This document shows, piece after piece, positions 19,701 to 29,311 of a stretch of DNA of 64,000 bases. The translations under genes were made by a program, and so were the position numbers. Source of the stretch: Lachancea thermotolerans CBS 6340. Taxonomy: Eukaryota; Ascomycota; Saccharomycetes; Saccharomycetales; Saccharomycetaceae. The stretch spans positions 248,001-312,000 of the forward strand of contig NC_013082.1 in assembly GCF_000142805.1 (NCBI RefSeq). Direction: 5' to 3'. The notes beneath the pieces were generated by a model that searched no databases, was not told where the DNA came from, and saw nothing but the letters and a program-made list of their open reading frames with translations. Positions within the stretch are counted from its first letter, which is position 1, and every line of letters starts with the position of its first letter.

Positions 19701-20606
19701 AGTCAAAAAGTCAAGGATTCGGCCAATGAACAGAAAAACCTTAGACTCAACATTGACTTAATTAACCTGAAGCTAAAACTCGTCAAAGTTGAAAAGGACT
19801 TGAGGGATCTTCATGTGCAAAACGCAGAAGCCCAACGAGACAAGTACCAGCAAGAATCAACACGTTTAAGGGCCCTGTTTGAGAAGCTCTCGTCTGACAA
19901 TGCAGGCAGAATGGGCGAAATAAAGCAGCTTCAGAATCAGATTCGCTCCCTGCTCAATCAGCTAAACACCGATTACAAAGATGTCGATAGCATTTATCAA
20001 AAAGAGTGGGTTCAACTTCAAACCAAAACGCTTGTGACCGACGATATTGATGTTTATTCAAAAGCCCTTGACAGTGCTATCATGAAGTACCATTCGCTAA
20101 AAATGCACGATATCAACAGGATTATAGACGAGCTTTGGAAAAGGACATATAGTGGAACAGACGTTGATACAATAAAGATAAAGTCTGACGAAGTGACAAC
20201 ATCCGCGAGAGGAAAATCGTATAACTACCGAGTTGTGATGTACAAACAGGATGCTGAATTAGACATGCGCGGAAGGTGTTCAGCTGGACAAAAGGTTTTG
20301 GCTTCTATCATTATCAGACTCGCGCTGTCAGAAACGTTTGGGGTTAATTGCGGTGTTATTGCCCTAGATGAGCCAACAACGAACCTTGATGAGGAAAACA
20401 TCGAGAGTTTGGCAAAGTCCCTTAACAACATCATTGAGTTCCGGAGACACCAAAAAAATTTCCAGTTAATAGTGATTACTCATGATGAGAAGTTTCTGCG
20501 GTACATGGGCGCAGCTGACTTCACTGATCATTTCTATAAAGTTAAGAGAGACGACCGCCAAAAGTCTCAAATTGAGTGGGTTAATATAAACAAGGTTACA
20601 GATTAG
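16710..20606 (+). CDS. RAD50: Rad50 ATPase of the MRX DNA-repair complex
   Basis: Rad50 forms the MRX complex with Mre11 and Xrs2. The complex tethers and processes DNA double-strand ends and acts in meiosis and at telomeres. The product has 1298 residues (about 1312 in S. cerevisiae). The N-terminus holds Walker A ([20 protein letters not shown]), followed by a Q-loop segment with [20 protein letters not shown]. Two very long coiled-coil arms flank the zinc hook, whose CxxC (CYLC) falls at residues 673-676. The C-terminus has the ABC signature ([18 protein letters not shown]), Walker B ([16 protein letters not shown]) and the H-loop (VITHDEKF). I use the ATG at 16710 ([19 protein letters not shown]), not the in-frame TTG at 16701. 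It is convergent with MPA43, with 14 bp between stop codons. Confidence 0.99.
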   Translation: [1298 protein letters not shown]

Positions 20607-20620
20607 TATTCTTATGAAGC

Positions 20621-22222
20621 TTAAACGGAATCTACCATTGCTCGGTATCTCATTTGTGTCTGTGCCATGTCTAAATAAATTTTGTACTTTGCCTCTAATA
20701 ACTGCTTTAACTTTGTATTGTGGTTGCCTAACTTCATTGGCCCTAGCTCTAAAATATGTGACTGGAGCCTGTCTCTTTTGTCTATAAGATCGATGATATT
20801 AATATTTTTGTGAGCGGCTTTTCCAAGCAAGTAAGCGCCTTCGACGCCCATGTAATCTGTTCTCTGCGCAGGAATCTTCACCGTAATCTGATCATTGACT
20901 AAAGAAAACAAGGTCAAAAGTCTTGTGTTTTTAGCTTGGCTGCCTGCTATTCTTATGTCTTTTATCTCTGCTTTGAAGCACTCCTTGATATGCTTAACTT
21001 GGAATGCCAAAAACTCGAGAATAGTCACGTACTTCAAAACAAGATCCTGAAACGATGTGTCAGTAGTTTCCCCGATAAACATTCCAGACATAGATGAGTC
21101 GCAATAAGGCGTTCTATTGCCTTGAAGTTCGCCATATGTGAACATATGTTTCGACCTGAAGTGTACAGATTCTCCAAAATCCTGCTCAAGCTTCTCAATA
21201 GCGCTCTCAATTGCAGAAAAGAGTTTGCTTTTGTCCATAGAGTACGCTCTTGCTGCAGGGTGCGTTTCAAAAAGGTGCTCAATCAACTTACCCGTGGTAG
21301 ATTGCCCTGCTTCATATACCGACCATTCCTTGGCTTCACTGCCATCCAGAATATTTGTGAAGGGTCCCCACACACCTGGGATACATCCTTTGTTCTCGGT
21401 GTTTGCGTAAAGATAGCAAGTTGATGTGCCAGCCGCCATGAAGAGAGAGTTATTCGGCGAAGATGAGCACATAGAAAACCAGTTTGAATAACAGTCTATG
21501 CAGCTAGCAACTCTTACTGGGCTTTCTGTGTTTAAGGCATGGATAGGTCCGATCTTAACATTCGCTGGCAATTTCAAAACATCATTGTAAAAGCCAGCGT
21601 CCCAACCCTTCAATTCACCATCATGGCCAATTCTATTTTCGTTAGGTTTGTTAATGATTCGAGAGGTATCCCAACCATATTTGATAGCTAATTCATAGGC
21701 GATATAGCTGTGAAGATCAAAAACTTCTAATTTATGTCCTTCGGCTTCAGGCTTCTTAAAAATCGATGCTAGTTTTGGAATGCCCATCTCGGGGACAAAA
21801 CTTCCTCCCATAAACTCCTTTAGTCGGCCCGCCGTTTTGTTGACTATTTCACACTCTAAGGTCGCAGAACTGTCCATCCAAAACACAACATTATGGCAAG
21901 GTTCCTGTTTTACACCGTGGATGTCCAGTGGCTTAAGATCTTCTATGTCTTGAGTAAAAACAGCAAGCGAACAGGTCGCAGCTACGCCGCACGAAAGTAC
22001 GCTTTTAAGGTCGGGGTTTAAATCCTGGATGCATCCATGTATGGCAGACATGATATCTGTTGAACTCTGGGTCACCCTATTTCCCCCATGATTAGTGTAC
22101 GGAACCGGCTTGGCTACTATATCAATTAACTTATCCGTCTTCAAATCATAAATGCCAACTCTCACCGCAGTAGACCCTAGGTCGATACCCAGACCGGCTG
22201 AAGTAGGTGACGTTTTTGCCAT
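20621..22222 (-). CDS. MPA43: FGGY-family carbohydrate kinase-like protein
   Basis: Mpa43 belongs to the FGGY sugar-kinase family (relatives include human FGGY and bacterial ribulokinase) and is mitochondrial in S. cerevisiae; its substrate there is not settled. The 533-residue product begins with an ATPase phosphate-1 loop (GLGIDLGSTAVRVGIYDL). It contains the family segments VVFWMDSSA, GWDAGFYND and MAAGTSTCYLY, and a C-terminal FGGY_C half with IRIAGSQAKNTRLL and YMGVEGAYLLGKA. The length agrees with S. cerevisiae (542). There is no strong presequence. The ATG is at 22222. RAD50-MPA43-RPA49 order matches YNL250W-YNL249C-YNL248C. Confidence 0.95.
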   Translation of the reverse strand: MAKTSPTSAGLGIDLGSTAVRVGIYDLKTDKLIDIVAKPVPYTNHGGNRVTQSSTDIMSAIHGCIQDLNPDLKSVLSCGVAATCSLAVFTQDIEDLKPLDIHGVKQEPCHNVVFWMDSSATLECEIVNKTAGRLKEFMGGSFVPEMGIPKLASIFKKPEAEGHKLEVFDLHSYIAYELAIKYGWDTSRIINKPNENRIGHDGELKGWDAGFYNDVLKLPANVKIGPIHALNTESPVRVASCIDCYSNWFSMCSSSPNNSLFMAAGTSTCYLYANTENKGCIPGVWGPFTNILDGSEAKEWSVYEAGQSTTGKLIEHLFETHPAARAYSMDKSKLFSAIESAIEKLEQDFGESVHFRSKHMFTYGELQGNRTPYCDSSMSGMFIGETTDTSFQDLVLKYVTILEFLAFQVKHIKECFKAEIKDIRIAGSQAKNTRLLTLFSLVNDQITVKIPAQRTDYMGVEGAYLLGKAAHKNINIIDLIDKRDRLQSHILELGPMKLGNHNTKLKQLLEAKYKIYLDMAQTQMRYRAMVDSV

Positions 22223-22370
22223 AAGCGTAGTTCGGTGTAATATTTAAAACTAGAAACCTTTTTTCAATTGACTCTTTATATGAAGATTGTCACAATTTAA
22301 GTCATTACAATGACTATACTTAATTATTCTCTTGGTATGTAATGTTTAAACAAAATGCGTTTGGTGAAAT

Positions 22371-23609
22371 TCAGCGCCTGGGGACTCCAGATCTTCTGCT
22401 CATCTCAGGAATTTTGAAAGGCACTTTCATTGTTGCGATTTTATAGGTCGAGGCGGCGCTCTTTGGAATGCCGAAAGCTTCTGCCTGGGATACAGTGGCT
22501 CCCTTAACAATAGCTCCTAAATTCTTGAAAAGGTTGACAATCTTGGAAGGCTTCAGTCCTAGCTCTTGAGCTAGCGGTGAGATCTCAACGATGAAATTGT
22601 CCAGATGCAAAATGATGGCTAGAATGTAGCACAGGAGCTTGTCCTCTCTCTGAGGGTCGATGAAAAACCCACGCTCTTTTGAGCGACCGTATTGACCTGG
22701 TCTGACAATAGTGAATCTATCGAGAATCCCATCAACCAGGACCTCTGGTGGAGCATTCAGATGCTCGAGAAGCTTGGCCTTGTCACTAACCCTTCTGTTT
22801 TCGTAAACGCCGAGAAGAAGCGAGACGTAATACAGTAGTTGCAGTTTGGTCATTTGCGCAGCTTGTGTCAATGTTGGAAGCTTCTTAGAAACATACTGGG
22901 ACTTCGTGAAAGGAAAAAGTTCGAGCCTCTTTTGGTCATCGGTCTCTTTGAGGACTGGTCCTACGCGAATAAACTGCCACTCCTTCTTCGGTATTATGTT
23001 GTGGATTGGATAAATTTGCTCAACGTCCGTCGCGTCGACATTGGCTTGAGGGGTTGTCCTATCCTGAGACGACACCTGTTGCAATTCCTGTCTTGTGGGG
23101 AGGTCCTTGGAAGCTGTTTTCACAGAGTCCACGATATCGACAGCGGCCTCCACTAGCTTATCAGAATCGATACGATTCCGCTCGATGTCGGCAATGGCCT
23201 TCTTGGCCTTTTTGGTACCGAAAGCCTCACCAAGGGCATTACGAAGCGCGGATGCACGGAGGTTGTTCTGCTTGATCTCAGGACCTGAGAGGTCTTTTTT
23301 GGATTTTGAGGCCACTTTGGTGGCTATGACGGGGGCCTTGTACAGCTGGACACTGCGCTTCGAAGGGTCATAGATGCCAACAACGTACTGGCTACTTGCA
23401 CTAGAGTCATCATCGGTGCTTCCGGAATACTCGATCCTGTCATTTTCACCATGGATCATGTATTTGTCGGCAGACTTCTTGTTCCTGTAGAGCTCAAATT
23501 TTGTGCGCTTTGGAACTCGCACTCCTTTGAAAAAGCTCCCCACAGCAATGGAAGGTTCGCTTTCAAAGCGTTCAACATTAATTTCGCTAAAGGCTCTTTT
23601 TTCGGACAT
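22371..23609 (-). CDS. RPA49: RNA polymerase I subunit A49
   Basis: Rpa49 forms a TFIIF-like dimer with Rpa34 on RNA polymerase I and stimulates initiation and elongation on rDNA. The N-terminal part (residues about 1-110, with VGSFFKGVRVPKRTKFELYR) is the dimerisation half. A basic linker follows, and a C-terminal tandem winged-helix region occupies about 185-400 (YPIHNIIPKKEWQFIRVGPV, LLYYVSLLLGVYENRRVSDK, FIDPQREDKLLCYILAIILH). I place the start at the ATG at 23609 (MSEKRAFSEI), giving 412 residues against 415 in S. cerevisiae. The upstream extension begins at a TTG and is dropped. A PAC element and an RRPE lie just upstream, fitting the ribosome-biogenesis regulon. Confidence 0.97.
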   Translation of the reverse strand: MSEKRAFSEINVERFESEPSIAVGSFFKGVRVPKRTKFELYRNKKSADKYMIHGENDRIEYSGSTDDDSSASSQYVVGIYDPSKRSVQLYKAPVIATKVASKSKKDLSGPEIKQNNLRASALRNALGEAFGTKKAKKAIADIERNRIDSDKLVEAAVDIVDSVKTASKDLPTRQELQQVSSQDRTTPQANVDATDVEQIYPIHNIIPKKEWQFIRVGPVLKETDDQKRLELFPFTKSQYVSKKLPTLTQAAQMTKLQLLYYVSLLLGVYENRRVSDKAKLLEHLNAPPEVLVDGILDRFTIVRPGQYGRSKERGFFIDPQREDKLLCYILAIILHLDNFIVEISPLAQELGLKPSKIVNLFKNLGAIVKGATVSQAEAFGIPKSAASTYKIATMKVPFKIPEMSRRSGVPRR

Positions 23610-23693
23610 TTTAAGAAGCGCCAATGCACCGGTCAGCAAATTCTGAGCTGTCTGAGTTTGTAATTCCCGGCGTCTGGTGAATATTGAAGGTAT

Positions 23694-23725
23694 CTCATCG
23701 CATCCTTCGTGAAAAAAAATTTCAC
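23694..23725. promoter_or_regulatory. PAC and RRPE elements upstream of RPA49
   Basis: CTCATCGC at 23694-23701 is the reverse complement of the PAC core GCGATGAG. AAAAAAAATTTCAC at 23712-23725 matches the ribosomal RNA processing element (A-rich followed by TTT). In yeasts this pair marks RNA polymerase I/III and ribosome-assembly genes. It lies 85-117 bp upstream of the RPA49 ATG and about 220 bp upstream of JJJ3, so RPA49 is the likely target. Confidence 0.7.
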
Positions 23726-23946
23726 ACTAGCATTCAAAAAGAAAAACATACAGGACTCAGCTCATCGCGGGTAGCTTGATCGAAGTAAAAAGACTAAATA
23801 GGCCATCAAGCCTTGAACTATACTACCAGCCGATAAATCAACGGGTGATTTTATCAAACTGAAACTCCCGAAGGTTTCAAGTGGTTGAGTTGGTTGCAGC
23901 TTAGGGGAATAACGCGTGAATATTAAACTAGCATTCCACTCAAAGA

Positions 23947-24435
23947 ATGGTCCAGGTCCGATCTTATTATGAGATTCTAGGGGTTGACACCAAGTCAACA
24001 GTTGCTGAAATTAAAAAGGCGTATAAGGAGAAGCTGCTTTGTACTCATCCAGATAAAAATCGTACAGTTGAAGCACAAAACGTTTCGATTGAGGAAATCA
24101 AGGAAGCGTATCAAGTGCTGGTGAACCCTAGTGGCAAGGAAAATTATGATAAGGAATTAGCTGAGTCATACAAGAAACAGGGCTTTTACAACGGGGGAGA
24201 GGGACTGGAAGATTACTCCCTGGATGAATTCAGTTACGACCCGGAGAGTTCAGGATTCCACATGGACTGTCCACGGTGCCAAATGAGCAATGGCTTTGAA
24301 TTCACAGATAGTTTATTGGAAGAGCACTGTATTGAGCGCACCGAGGGTGGGTTTTATGTTGTTGTACAGTGTTCAGCGTGCAGCCTGTGGCTCAACGTCA
24401 ACTTCGATGTAGCGGAAGACTATGAGTCGTCATGA
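23947..24435 (+). CDS. JJJ3: J-domain protein of diphthamide synthesis
   Basis: Jjj3, also called Dph4, is a J-protein that supports the first step of diphthamide formation on elongation factor 2. Residues 1-70 are a J domain (YYEILGVDTKSTVAEIKKAY) with the HPD motif at 34-36. The C-terminal half has a CSL-type zinc finger with two CxxC pairs (CPRC and CSAC) surrounding GFEFTDSLLEEHCIERTEGG. The 162-residue length matches the family (172 in S. cerevisiae). It is convergent with the YJR098C orthologue with 11 bp between stops, the same adjacent pair as YJR097W-YJR098C. Here that pair is inserted between RPA49 and CRS1. Confidence 0.95.
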   Translation: MVQVRSYYEILGVDTKSTVAEIKKAYKEKLLCTHPDKNRTVEAQNVSIEEIKEAYQVLVNPSGKENYDKELAESYKKQGFYNGGEGLEDYSLDEFSYDPESSGFHMDCPRCQMSNGFEFTDSLLEEHCIERTEGGFYVVVQCSACSLWLNVNFDVAEDYESS

Positions 24436-24446
24436 TAAAGGAGGGC

Positions 24447-26261
24447 TCAGCATTTTTCGTTGTCCACCAATGAAATGAATGCCTTGGCCATAGCTTCAAA
24501 ATCTGTCATAAGGCTCACATGTGCGCATTCAGAAGCTACCTTGGCAACCACGGGGAATCCGCGTTTCTCTGGAAGAAGCCATTTGTGGTGCACTACGCCG
24601 TCACCGGGGCCATAGTAGAATTCATCATACTCGCCACGTTTGATTTGATCTCTGTCTGAAACCTTGGCTCCGCGCACGGTGGGTACCCTGTTACCGTAAA
24701 CGATTGCCAAAGGAGGGTAGCTTTTCGTTTCATCGTAGTCAAGGCTTGCCAGATATTTTTTGGTGCGCTTCAGAGTTCTGACGAGGTACTCTTCGCATTC
24801 ATTGTAAGGTGTTTGAAATGACACAGTATCGTTCCCTGAGCTTAAGGATCTCATCATGTCAACGTGTGGGATTAAGCTGAATCGGTCTTTATCGGGCGAT
24901 GGTATTTTTATCTCGTCTTCGGATTTAGTCCTCTCTTCATCTACTAATGGCGAGAGCCCGTATTTCTTCCAAACATCAGGGTCGAAGAAGTCCAGGTCAT
25001 AACGCTCCAGTGTTTCTTTGTTTGCAAAGCATCTTCCATCGAATGGCAGAAAGTAGAAGCTACTTCTCATGAAAAAGGTGGCTTCCGCGCTTAAAATGGA
25101 CTTATTGAAGATCACTTCGTCTCCAAAGCGCAATGGGCCAAGGATGTTGGCGCATTGACTGGGCGATCCGACATAGATTATGCCCCGAATTAGATGAGTA
25201 TGATCTTGCAAGACTTTATGCGCAACAAGTCCGCCCATGGAATGGGCAATCAGATAGGTTCCTTTTTTTTCATCTTGTTTATCATAAATCTCCTGTAATT
25301 TCTTAGCCAGTTGTTTTGCCGGTATCTCTAGTGATAACCTCCAATCGTACCCGAATTCCTCGATAGAGACATTGATATTATTACGCAGCTTTTTTATCAG
25401 CTTTTTGCAAACGTCCACAGGACCTAGATGCGTCAGCATTCCATCAGCATACAGCTTATGTTGCGCCTCAATCTCATCTTCGTCCTTGGGCCCTATCAAT
25501 AGGTCAACCTTTCGTATATTTAGACCGGCACGTATTGGTATCCACACTCTCTTTTTGGTTTCTGCATCTCGTAAAATACTGCCTCTGTAACCGCCTAAAA
25601 TCACGATGTTCCCGTTAAGCTCGTTCCAGATCGATTCCAGTCTCTCGCATTCATACCCATCATGTGTCTGAGCTTGTTGGTCCAAAGAAAAAGATCGTAT
25701 CGTATGAAACAGGGACTCTGGTTTTAGTGCCCGTTTTACTGCCCTTGCTCTCACGTTGTCTATTCCTTTCTGGTCTTTGAAAAGCTCGATCTCCTCTACT
25801 GACGATATTGTTTCCTGTCTCTTGAGCTTCAGCTTTATTTTCCGCCTGCTTTTCGTCTTGTTTTTGTCCTCACTGGACATTGGCATAAACGTATTCTTCA
25901 AGCTGGTGAAGGGTGACGTTGGCAGTAAGCTTTTGCCGCCGAAGGGAAGGTTGAATGTGAAAATAGTGTGACTTTGCTTGTTGACACGAGACTCATCCAT
26001 GTGCTCTGGCGGCGTCTCATCATTAGAATCTTCGCTTTCGCTATCGTCGTCGTAAATCGAGTGAAGCTTATCGGGTTTTGGCCGGCTGCTGTTTGCTACT
26101 TTTGATCCTCCTATAAAGGGCCCCACATCCGTCTCTGCATTGCTAATCTCGCTGTTGTCCCGCTCCGACTCATCTTCGCTTACAAGGCTTACAGCCTCTA
26201 TGTCCCTTCTCAGGTCCGAGTCCTCACTGCTAGACTCAATTGAAGCTTTTTCGGTCACCAT
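24447..26261 (-). CDS. YJR098C: LCAT-family lipase-like protein (YJR098C orthologue)
   Basis: A 604-residue alpha/beta-hydrolase of the lecithin:cholesterol acyltransferase superfamily, orthologous to the uncharacterised S. cerevisiae YJR098C. The first 170 residues are acidic and Ser-rich with basic patches and probably disordered. The hydrolase domain follows with NIVILGGYRGSILRD, a cap region, and the nucleophile elbow YLIAHSMGGLVAHKV, in which the Ser of AHSMGG (near residue 340) is the predicted nucleophile. A C-terminal GDGVVHHKWLLP and a late SECAHVSLMTD supply candidate Asp and His. No transmembrane helix or signal peptide is apparent. The enzymatic activity is inferred from fold only. 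The pairing with JJJ3 supports orthology. Confidence 0.92.
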   Translation of the reverse strand: MVTEKASIESSSEDSDLRRDIEAVSLVSEDESERDNSEISNAETDVGPFIGGSKVANSSRPKPDKLHSIYDDDSESEDSNDETPPEHMDESRVNKQSHTIFTFNLPFGGKSLLPTSPFTSLKNTFMPMSSEDKNKTKSRRKIKLKLKRQETISSVEEIELFKDQKGIDNVRARAVKRALKPESLFHTIRSFSLDQQAQTHDGYECERLESIWNELNGNIVILGGYRGSILRDAETKKRVWIPIRAGLNIRKVDLLIGPKDEDEIEAQHKLYADGMLTHLGPVDVCKKLIKKLRNNINVSIEEFGYDWRLSLEIPAKQLAKKLQEIYDKQDEKKGTYLIAHSMGGLVAHKVLQDHTHLIRGIIYVGSPSQCANILGPLRFGDEVIFNKSILSAEATFFMRSSFYFLPFDGRCFANKETLERYDLDFFDPDVWKKYGLSPLVDEERTKSEDEIKIPSPDKDRFSLIPHVDMMRSLSSGNDTVSFQTPYNECEEYLVRTLKRTKKYLASLDYDETKSYPPLAIVYGNRVPTVRGAKVSDRDQIKRGEYDEFYYGPGDGVVHHKWLLPEKRGFPVVAKVASECAHVSLMTDFEAMAKAFISLVDNEKC

Positions 26262-26653
26262 GCTTCTTAGTAAAAGACGCGGATTGAGAAGTATTTACTC
26301 TTGGCGTTTGATTTTTTCGAGTAAATATAACTAGCCCCCCGACTACAAGGGTTGCAGAAACGTTTACGCCATTTACGTAATAACCAATGTAACCACATTC
26401 TATACGTGCTGCAGCAGGTCCTTTGTCCGATGCCTTACATGGACATTTGGGACTCTACAGAGATATACAGGTCGAGATGCTCGAGCTCATCGTATCAAGG
26501 TTCAAATCGAAAAGTGTTGATGTCATTGTTCACGTATATAGTCATTTGAAAAAATTTACAGGAATCAGATGTCCGACACACAATGAACTAACTTTACGCA
26601 ATCCTAGATACTACCTTTGAAAGGGTTTTCGGAGTTAGCGAGCTTGTTGTTGC
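26262..26653. other. Divergent YJR098C-CRS1 upstream region
   Basis: About 390 bp between divergent starts. GGTTCAAATC near 26500 resembles a tRNA B box, but no A box or clover-leaf fits. No gene is supported. Confidence 0.35.
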
Positions 26654-28975
26654 ATGTACAAGTGCAGGACAATTTCTAAAATCTGGAAAACTTGCGAAAG
26701 ATCGGTAGGAATGTCGGCAACGTCATCAAATGTCAAGGTGAATCAGCCAAAATGGCGCCAGCCTCAAGAGCCTGAGGGAGCTCCAAGGTTAAAGCTATAT
26801 AACAGTTTGACACGGCAAAAGGAGGATTTCGTTACCATATCTGGGGACAAAAACGTTACTTGGTACTCCTGCGGGCCTACGGTTTACGATTCGTCTCATA
26901 TGGGGCATGCGCGGAACTATGTATCGATCGACATCAACAGGAGAATCCTGCAAGACTACTTTGGCTATCGTATCCGCTTTGTGCAGAATGTTACCGATGT
27001 CGATGACAAAATCATTTTGAGGGCGAGACAGTCGCATCTTTTTGAAAGGTTCGCGGCTGAGAACAAAGAAGTCACACCTCTAATCCAGGAAAAAGTCAAT
27101 TCTGCGCTTTTCGCCTATATAGAAGCCAACTTGAAAAAAAGCTTTTCCTCAATTGGTGAGTACAAGGCCTGGTTCAGCTCTCTCGACATAAGCAAAGAGA
27201 AAGAGGCCAATCCAAAGTTCGCGATGTACACGTCCGCAGTAAGCGACTGTATCACGGCTTTAGAGGGGACAAATGATGCCGAAACTTTCCTTGGTCTTGT
27301 AAAGGAAGTACTTATTCCCGTGCTGGATAAGGAATCGGGTAGCACCATCAATGAGCCCGAAATATTTCGCAAGTTGCCTGCTTTCTGGGAGAGAGAATTC
27401 AACAAAGATATGGCCGCTTTGAACGTATTGGAACCTTCTGTCACGACTAGGGTTTCGGAGTATGTTCCTGAAATTGTTGATTTCGTTAAAAGAATTATAG
27501 ACAATGGCTACGCTTATGCTACTGGCGATGGCTCCGTTTACTTCGACACGGTGGCATTCGACAAGTCTGAAAAGCACGACTATGCTAAGTGCCAGCCTTG
27601 GAATAAGGGCAAGCTCGACCTGATCAACGACGCGGAGGGATCGCTCAGTAACTTTTCTTCCACAAATGGCAAACGCTCGAGCAACGATTTTGCTTTGTGG
27701 AAGTCTTCTAAGCCAGGAGAGCCGGAATGGGATTCGCCATGGGGGAAGGGTAGGCCAGGTTGGCATATCGAATGTTCTGTTATGGCTTGTGACGTTTTAG
27801 GTCCAAACATTGATATCCACACCGGCGGAATTGATCTTGCGTTTCCACACCACGATAACGAAATCGCGCAATCAGAAGCATTTTATGATAACCACCAGTG
27901 GGTGAACTACTTCTTGCATACTGGCCATTTGCATATCGAGGGCCAAAAAATGTCAAAGAGTTTGAAGAACTTCATCACAATTGGTGAAGCTTTAAAGAAG
28001 TATAGTGCGAGACAGCTAAGATTGGCTTTCAGTTCCGCACAGTGGAACAGTCAGCTTGATTTTAAGGAGGTCTTGCTTGTTGAAGTTAAATCCTTAGAAC
28101 AGAGCTTTAACAACTTTTTTAGAAACGCCCGGGCCCTGAAAGCTGACTTGGCCCATAGGGAGGATATGGGACAACATGTCTCAAAGAAACTTGGCGACAA
28201 AGAAAAAAGTTTGCTGACAGAATTAGCCGCGTTCCAAGACAAAGTCCACAATGCCTTCTGTGATAACTTGTCTACACCTGTTGCATTGAAATTCCTAAGT
28301 GAGCTGGTGACCAAGGCTAACCTTTATATCTCTTCTGCGGGCTCTGACATTAGAATTGAGCCTCTCTTGGAAGTTGTGAGGTACATCACTAAAATCCTTG
28401 AGGTTATTGGATTTCCTTCACGTGACGACCACCTTGGTTGGTTAGATGAGGCTGGTGGTCAGTCGCAAACTGGTGAGAATCGTGAAGAGTTGCTCATGCC
28501 TTATGTTAAATGCTTGTCGAACTTCAGGGACGACGTCCGCCGTTTGGCCATTGATAAAGCTTCTAGTACTGAGTTCCTGAAACTCACCGACCGTGTCCGC
28601 GACAACGATATATTGGACCTCAATGTATCGATCGATGATAGGAGTGACCAAGCATCCTTAGTGAAATTCCTAACCAATGATGAGAAGGAGGAATACAAGA
28701 AGCAGATAATGGAGAAGGATCAACGTCAAAAAGAGAAAGAGGCAAAGAAGAAGGAGCAGGCCCGTTTAAGGGAAGCTAAGGAGGCAGAAAGGCGCCTGAA
28801 GGCCCAGTTGTCACCCAATGAAATGTTCCGGAATTCCGAACTATACTCCGTATGGGACGAAGAGGGACTTCCTTTGAAAGATAAAGATGGTGTTGATATT
28901 ACCAAATCCATGTTGAAGAAGTTGAAAAAGCAATGGGAGCAACAGAAAAAGCTGCATGAAGAATACTTTGGTTGA
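26654..28975 (+). CDS. CRS1: Cysteinyl-tRNA synthetase, probably cytosolic and mitochondrial
   Basis: Class I synthetase that charges tRNA-Cys. The first zinc-site Cys is in [18 protein letters not shown], where HMGH (near residue 82-85) is the HIGH-type ATP motif. Further motifs are [29 protein letters not shown] and KMSKS (about 432-436). A long Lys/Glu-rich helix (about 680-720) precedes the C-terminal tail. Two in-frame ATGs are informative. The first (26654) encodes [19 protein letters not shown], which is basic with no acidic residue but one, like a presequence. The second (26711) opens with [15 protein letters not shown], like a cytosolic form. S. cerevisiae Crs1 serves both compartments from one gene, so two isoforms are expected here. 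Position matches YNL247W. Confidence 0.97.
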   Translation: MYKCRTISKIWKTCERSVGMSATSSNVKVNQPKWRQPQEPEGAPRLKLYNSLTRQKEDFVTISGDKNVTWYSCGPTVYDSSHMGHARNYVSIDINRRILQDYFGYRIRFVQNVTDVDDKIILRARQSHLFERFAAENKEVTPLIQEKVNSALFAYIEANLKKSFSSIGEYKAWFSSLDISKEKEANPKFAMYTSAVSDCITALEGTNDAETFLGLVKEVLIPVLDKESGSTINEPEIFRKLPAFWEREFNKDMAALNVLEPSVTTRVSEYVPEIVDFVKRIIDNGYAYATGDGSVYFDTVAFDKSEKHDYAKCQPWNKGKLDLINDAEGSLSNFSSTNGKRSSNDFALWKSSKPGEPEWDSPWGKGRPGWHIECSVMACDVLGPNIDIHTGGIDLAFPHHDNEIAQSEAFYDNHQWVNYFLHTGHLHIEGQKMSKSLKNFITIGEALKKYSARQLRLAFSSAQWNSQLDFKEVLLVEVKSLEQSFNNFFRNARALKADLAHREDMGQHVSKKLGDKEKSLLTELAAFQDKVHNAFCDNLSTPVALKFLSELVTKANLYISSAGSDIRIEPLLEVVRYITKILEVIGFPSRDDHLGWLDEAGGQSQTGENREELLMPYVKCLSNFRDDVRRLAIDKASSTEFLKLTDRVRDNDILDLNVSIDDRSDQASLVKFLTNDEKEEYKKQIMEKDQRQKEKEAKKKEQARLREAKEAERRLKAQLSPNEMFRNSELYSVWDEEGLPLKDKDGVDITKSMLKKLKKQWEQQKKLHEEYFG

Positions 28976-29311
28976 AACAATAATTCTGTACCATAATCAA
29001 AGTGCATGAAAACGCCGGTATTCCCCATATGTTTAGATACAAGTTTTGTAGGTGGAACGACACTTTCGATGTACGATTTAATTTAAAAATCTAGTAGTTA
29101 TTTAACTAAAAGCCTTGAAAATTAGTGTGATGCCGATAGCTTGAACTTGTTAGAAGCCCAATGGTTCCTCGCTGCCAATTCTTAAAATCTCTATTTGTCG
29201 TTGTTTTCTTATCGTAGCTTGTAATACTTTTCTTCAGAAAAATTAGTCTTTGATGAATTAACGATGTGTCTCGTCCGGCGGAGCTGCAAACGAAGGAACT
29301 ACGACATTGTA
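28976..29311. promoter_or_regulatory. CRS1 3' flank and VPS75 promoter
   Basis: A 336-bp AT-rich interval with no gene or recognised motif. Confidence 0.3.

Noticed and set aside
26495-26510. GGTTCAAATC resembling a tRNA B box
   Set aside because: No A box, acceptor pairing or T-run in suitable positions.
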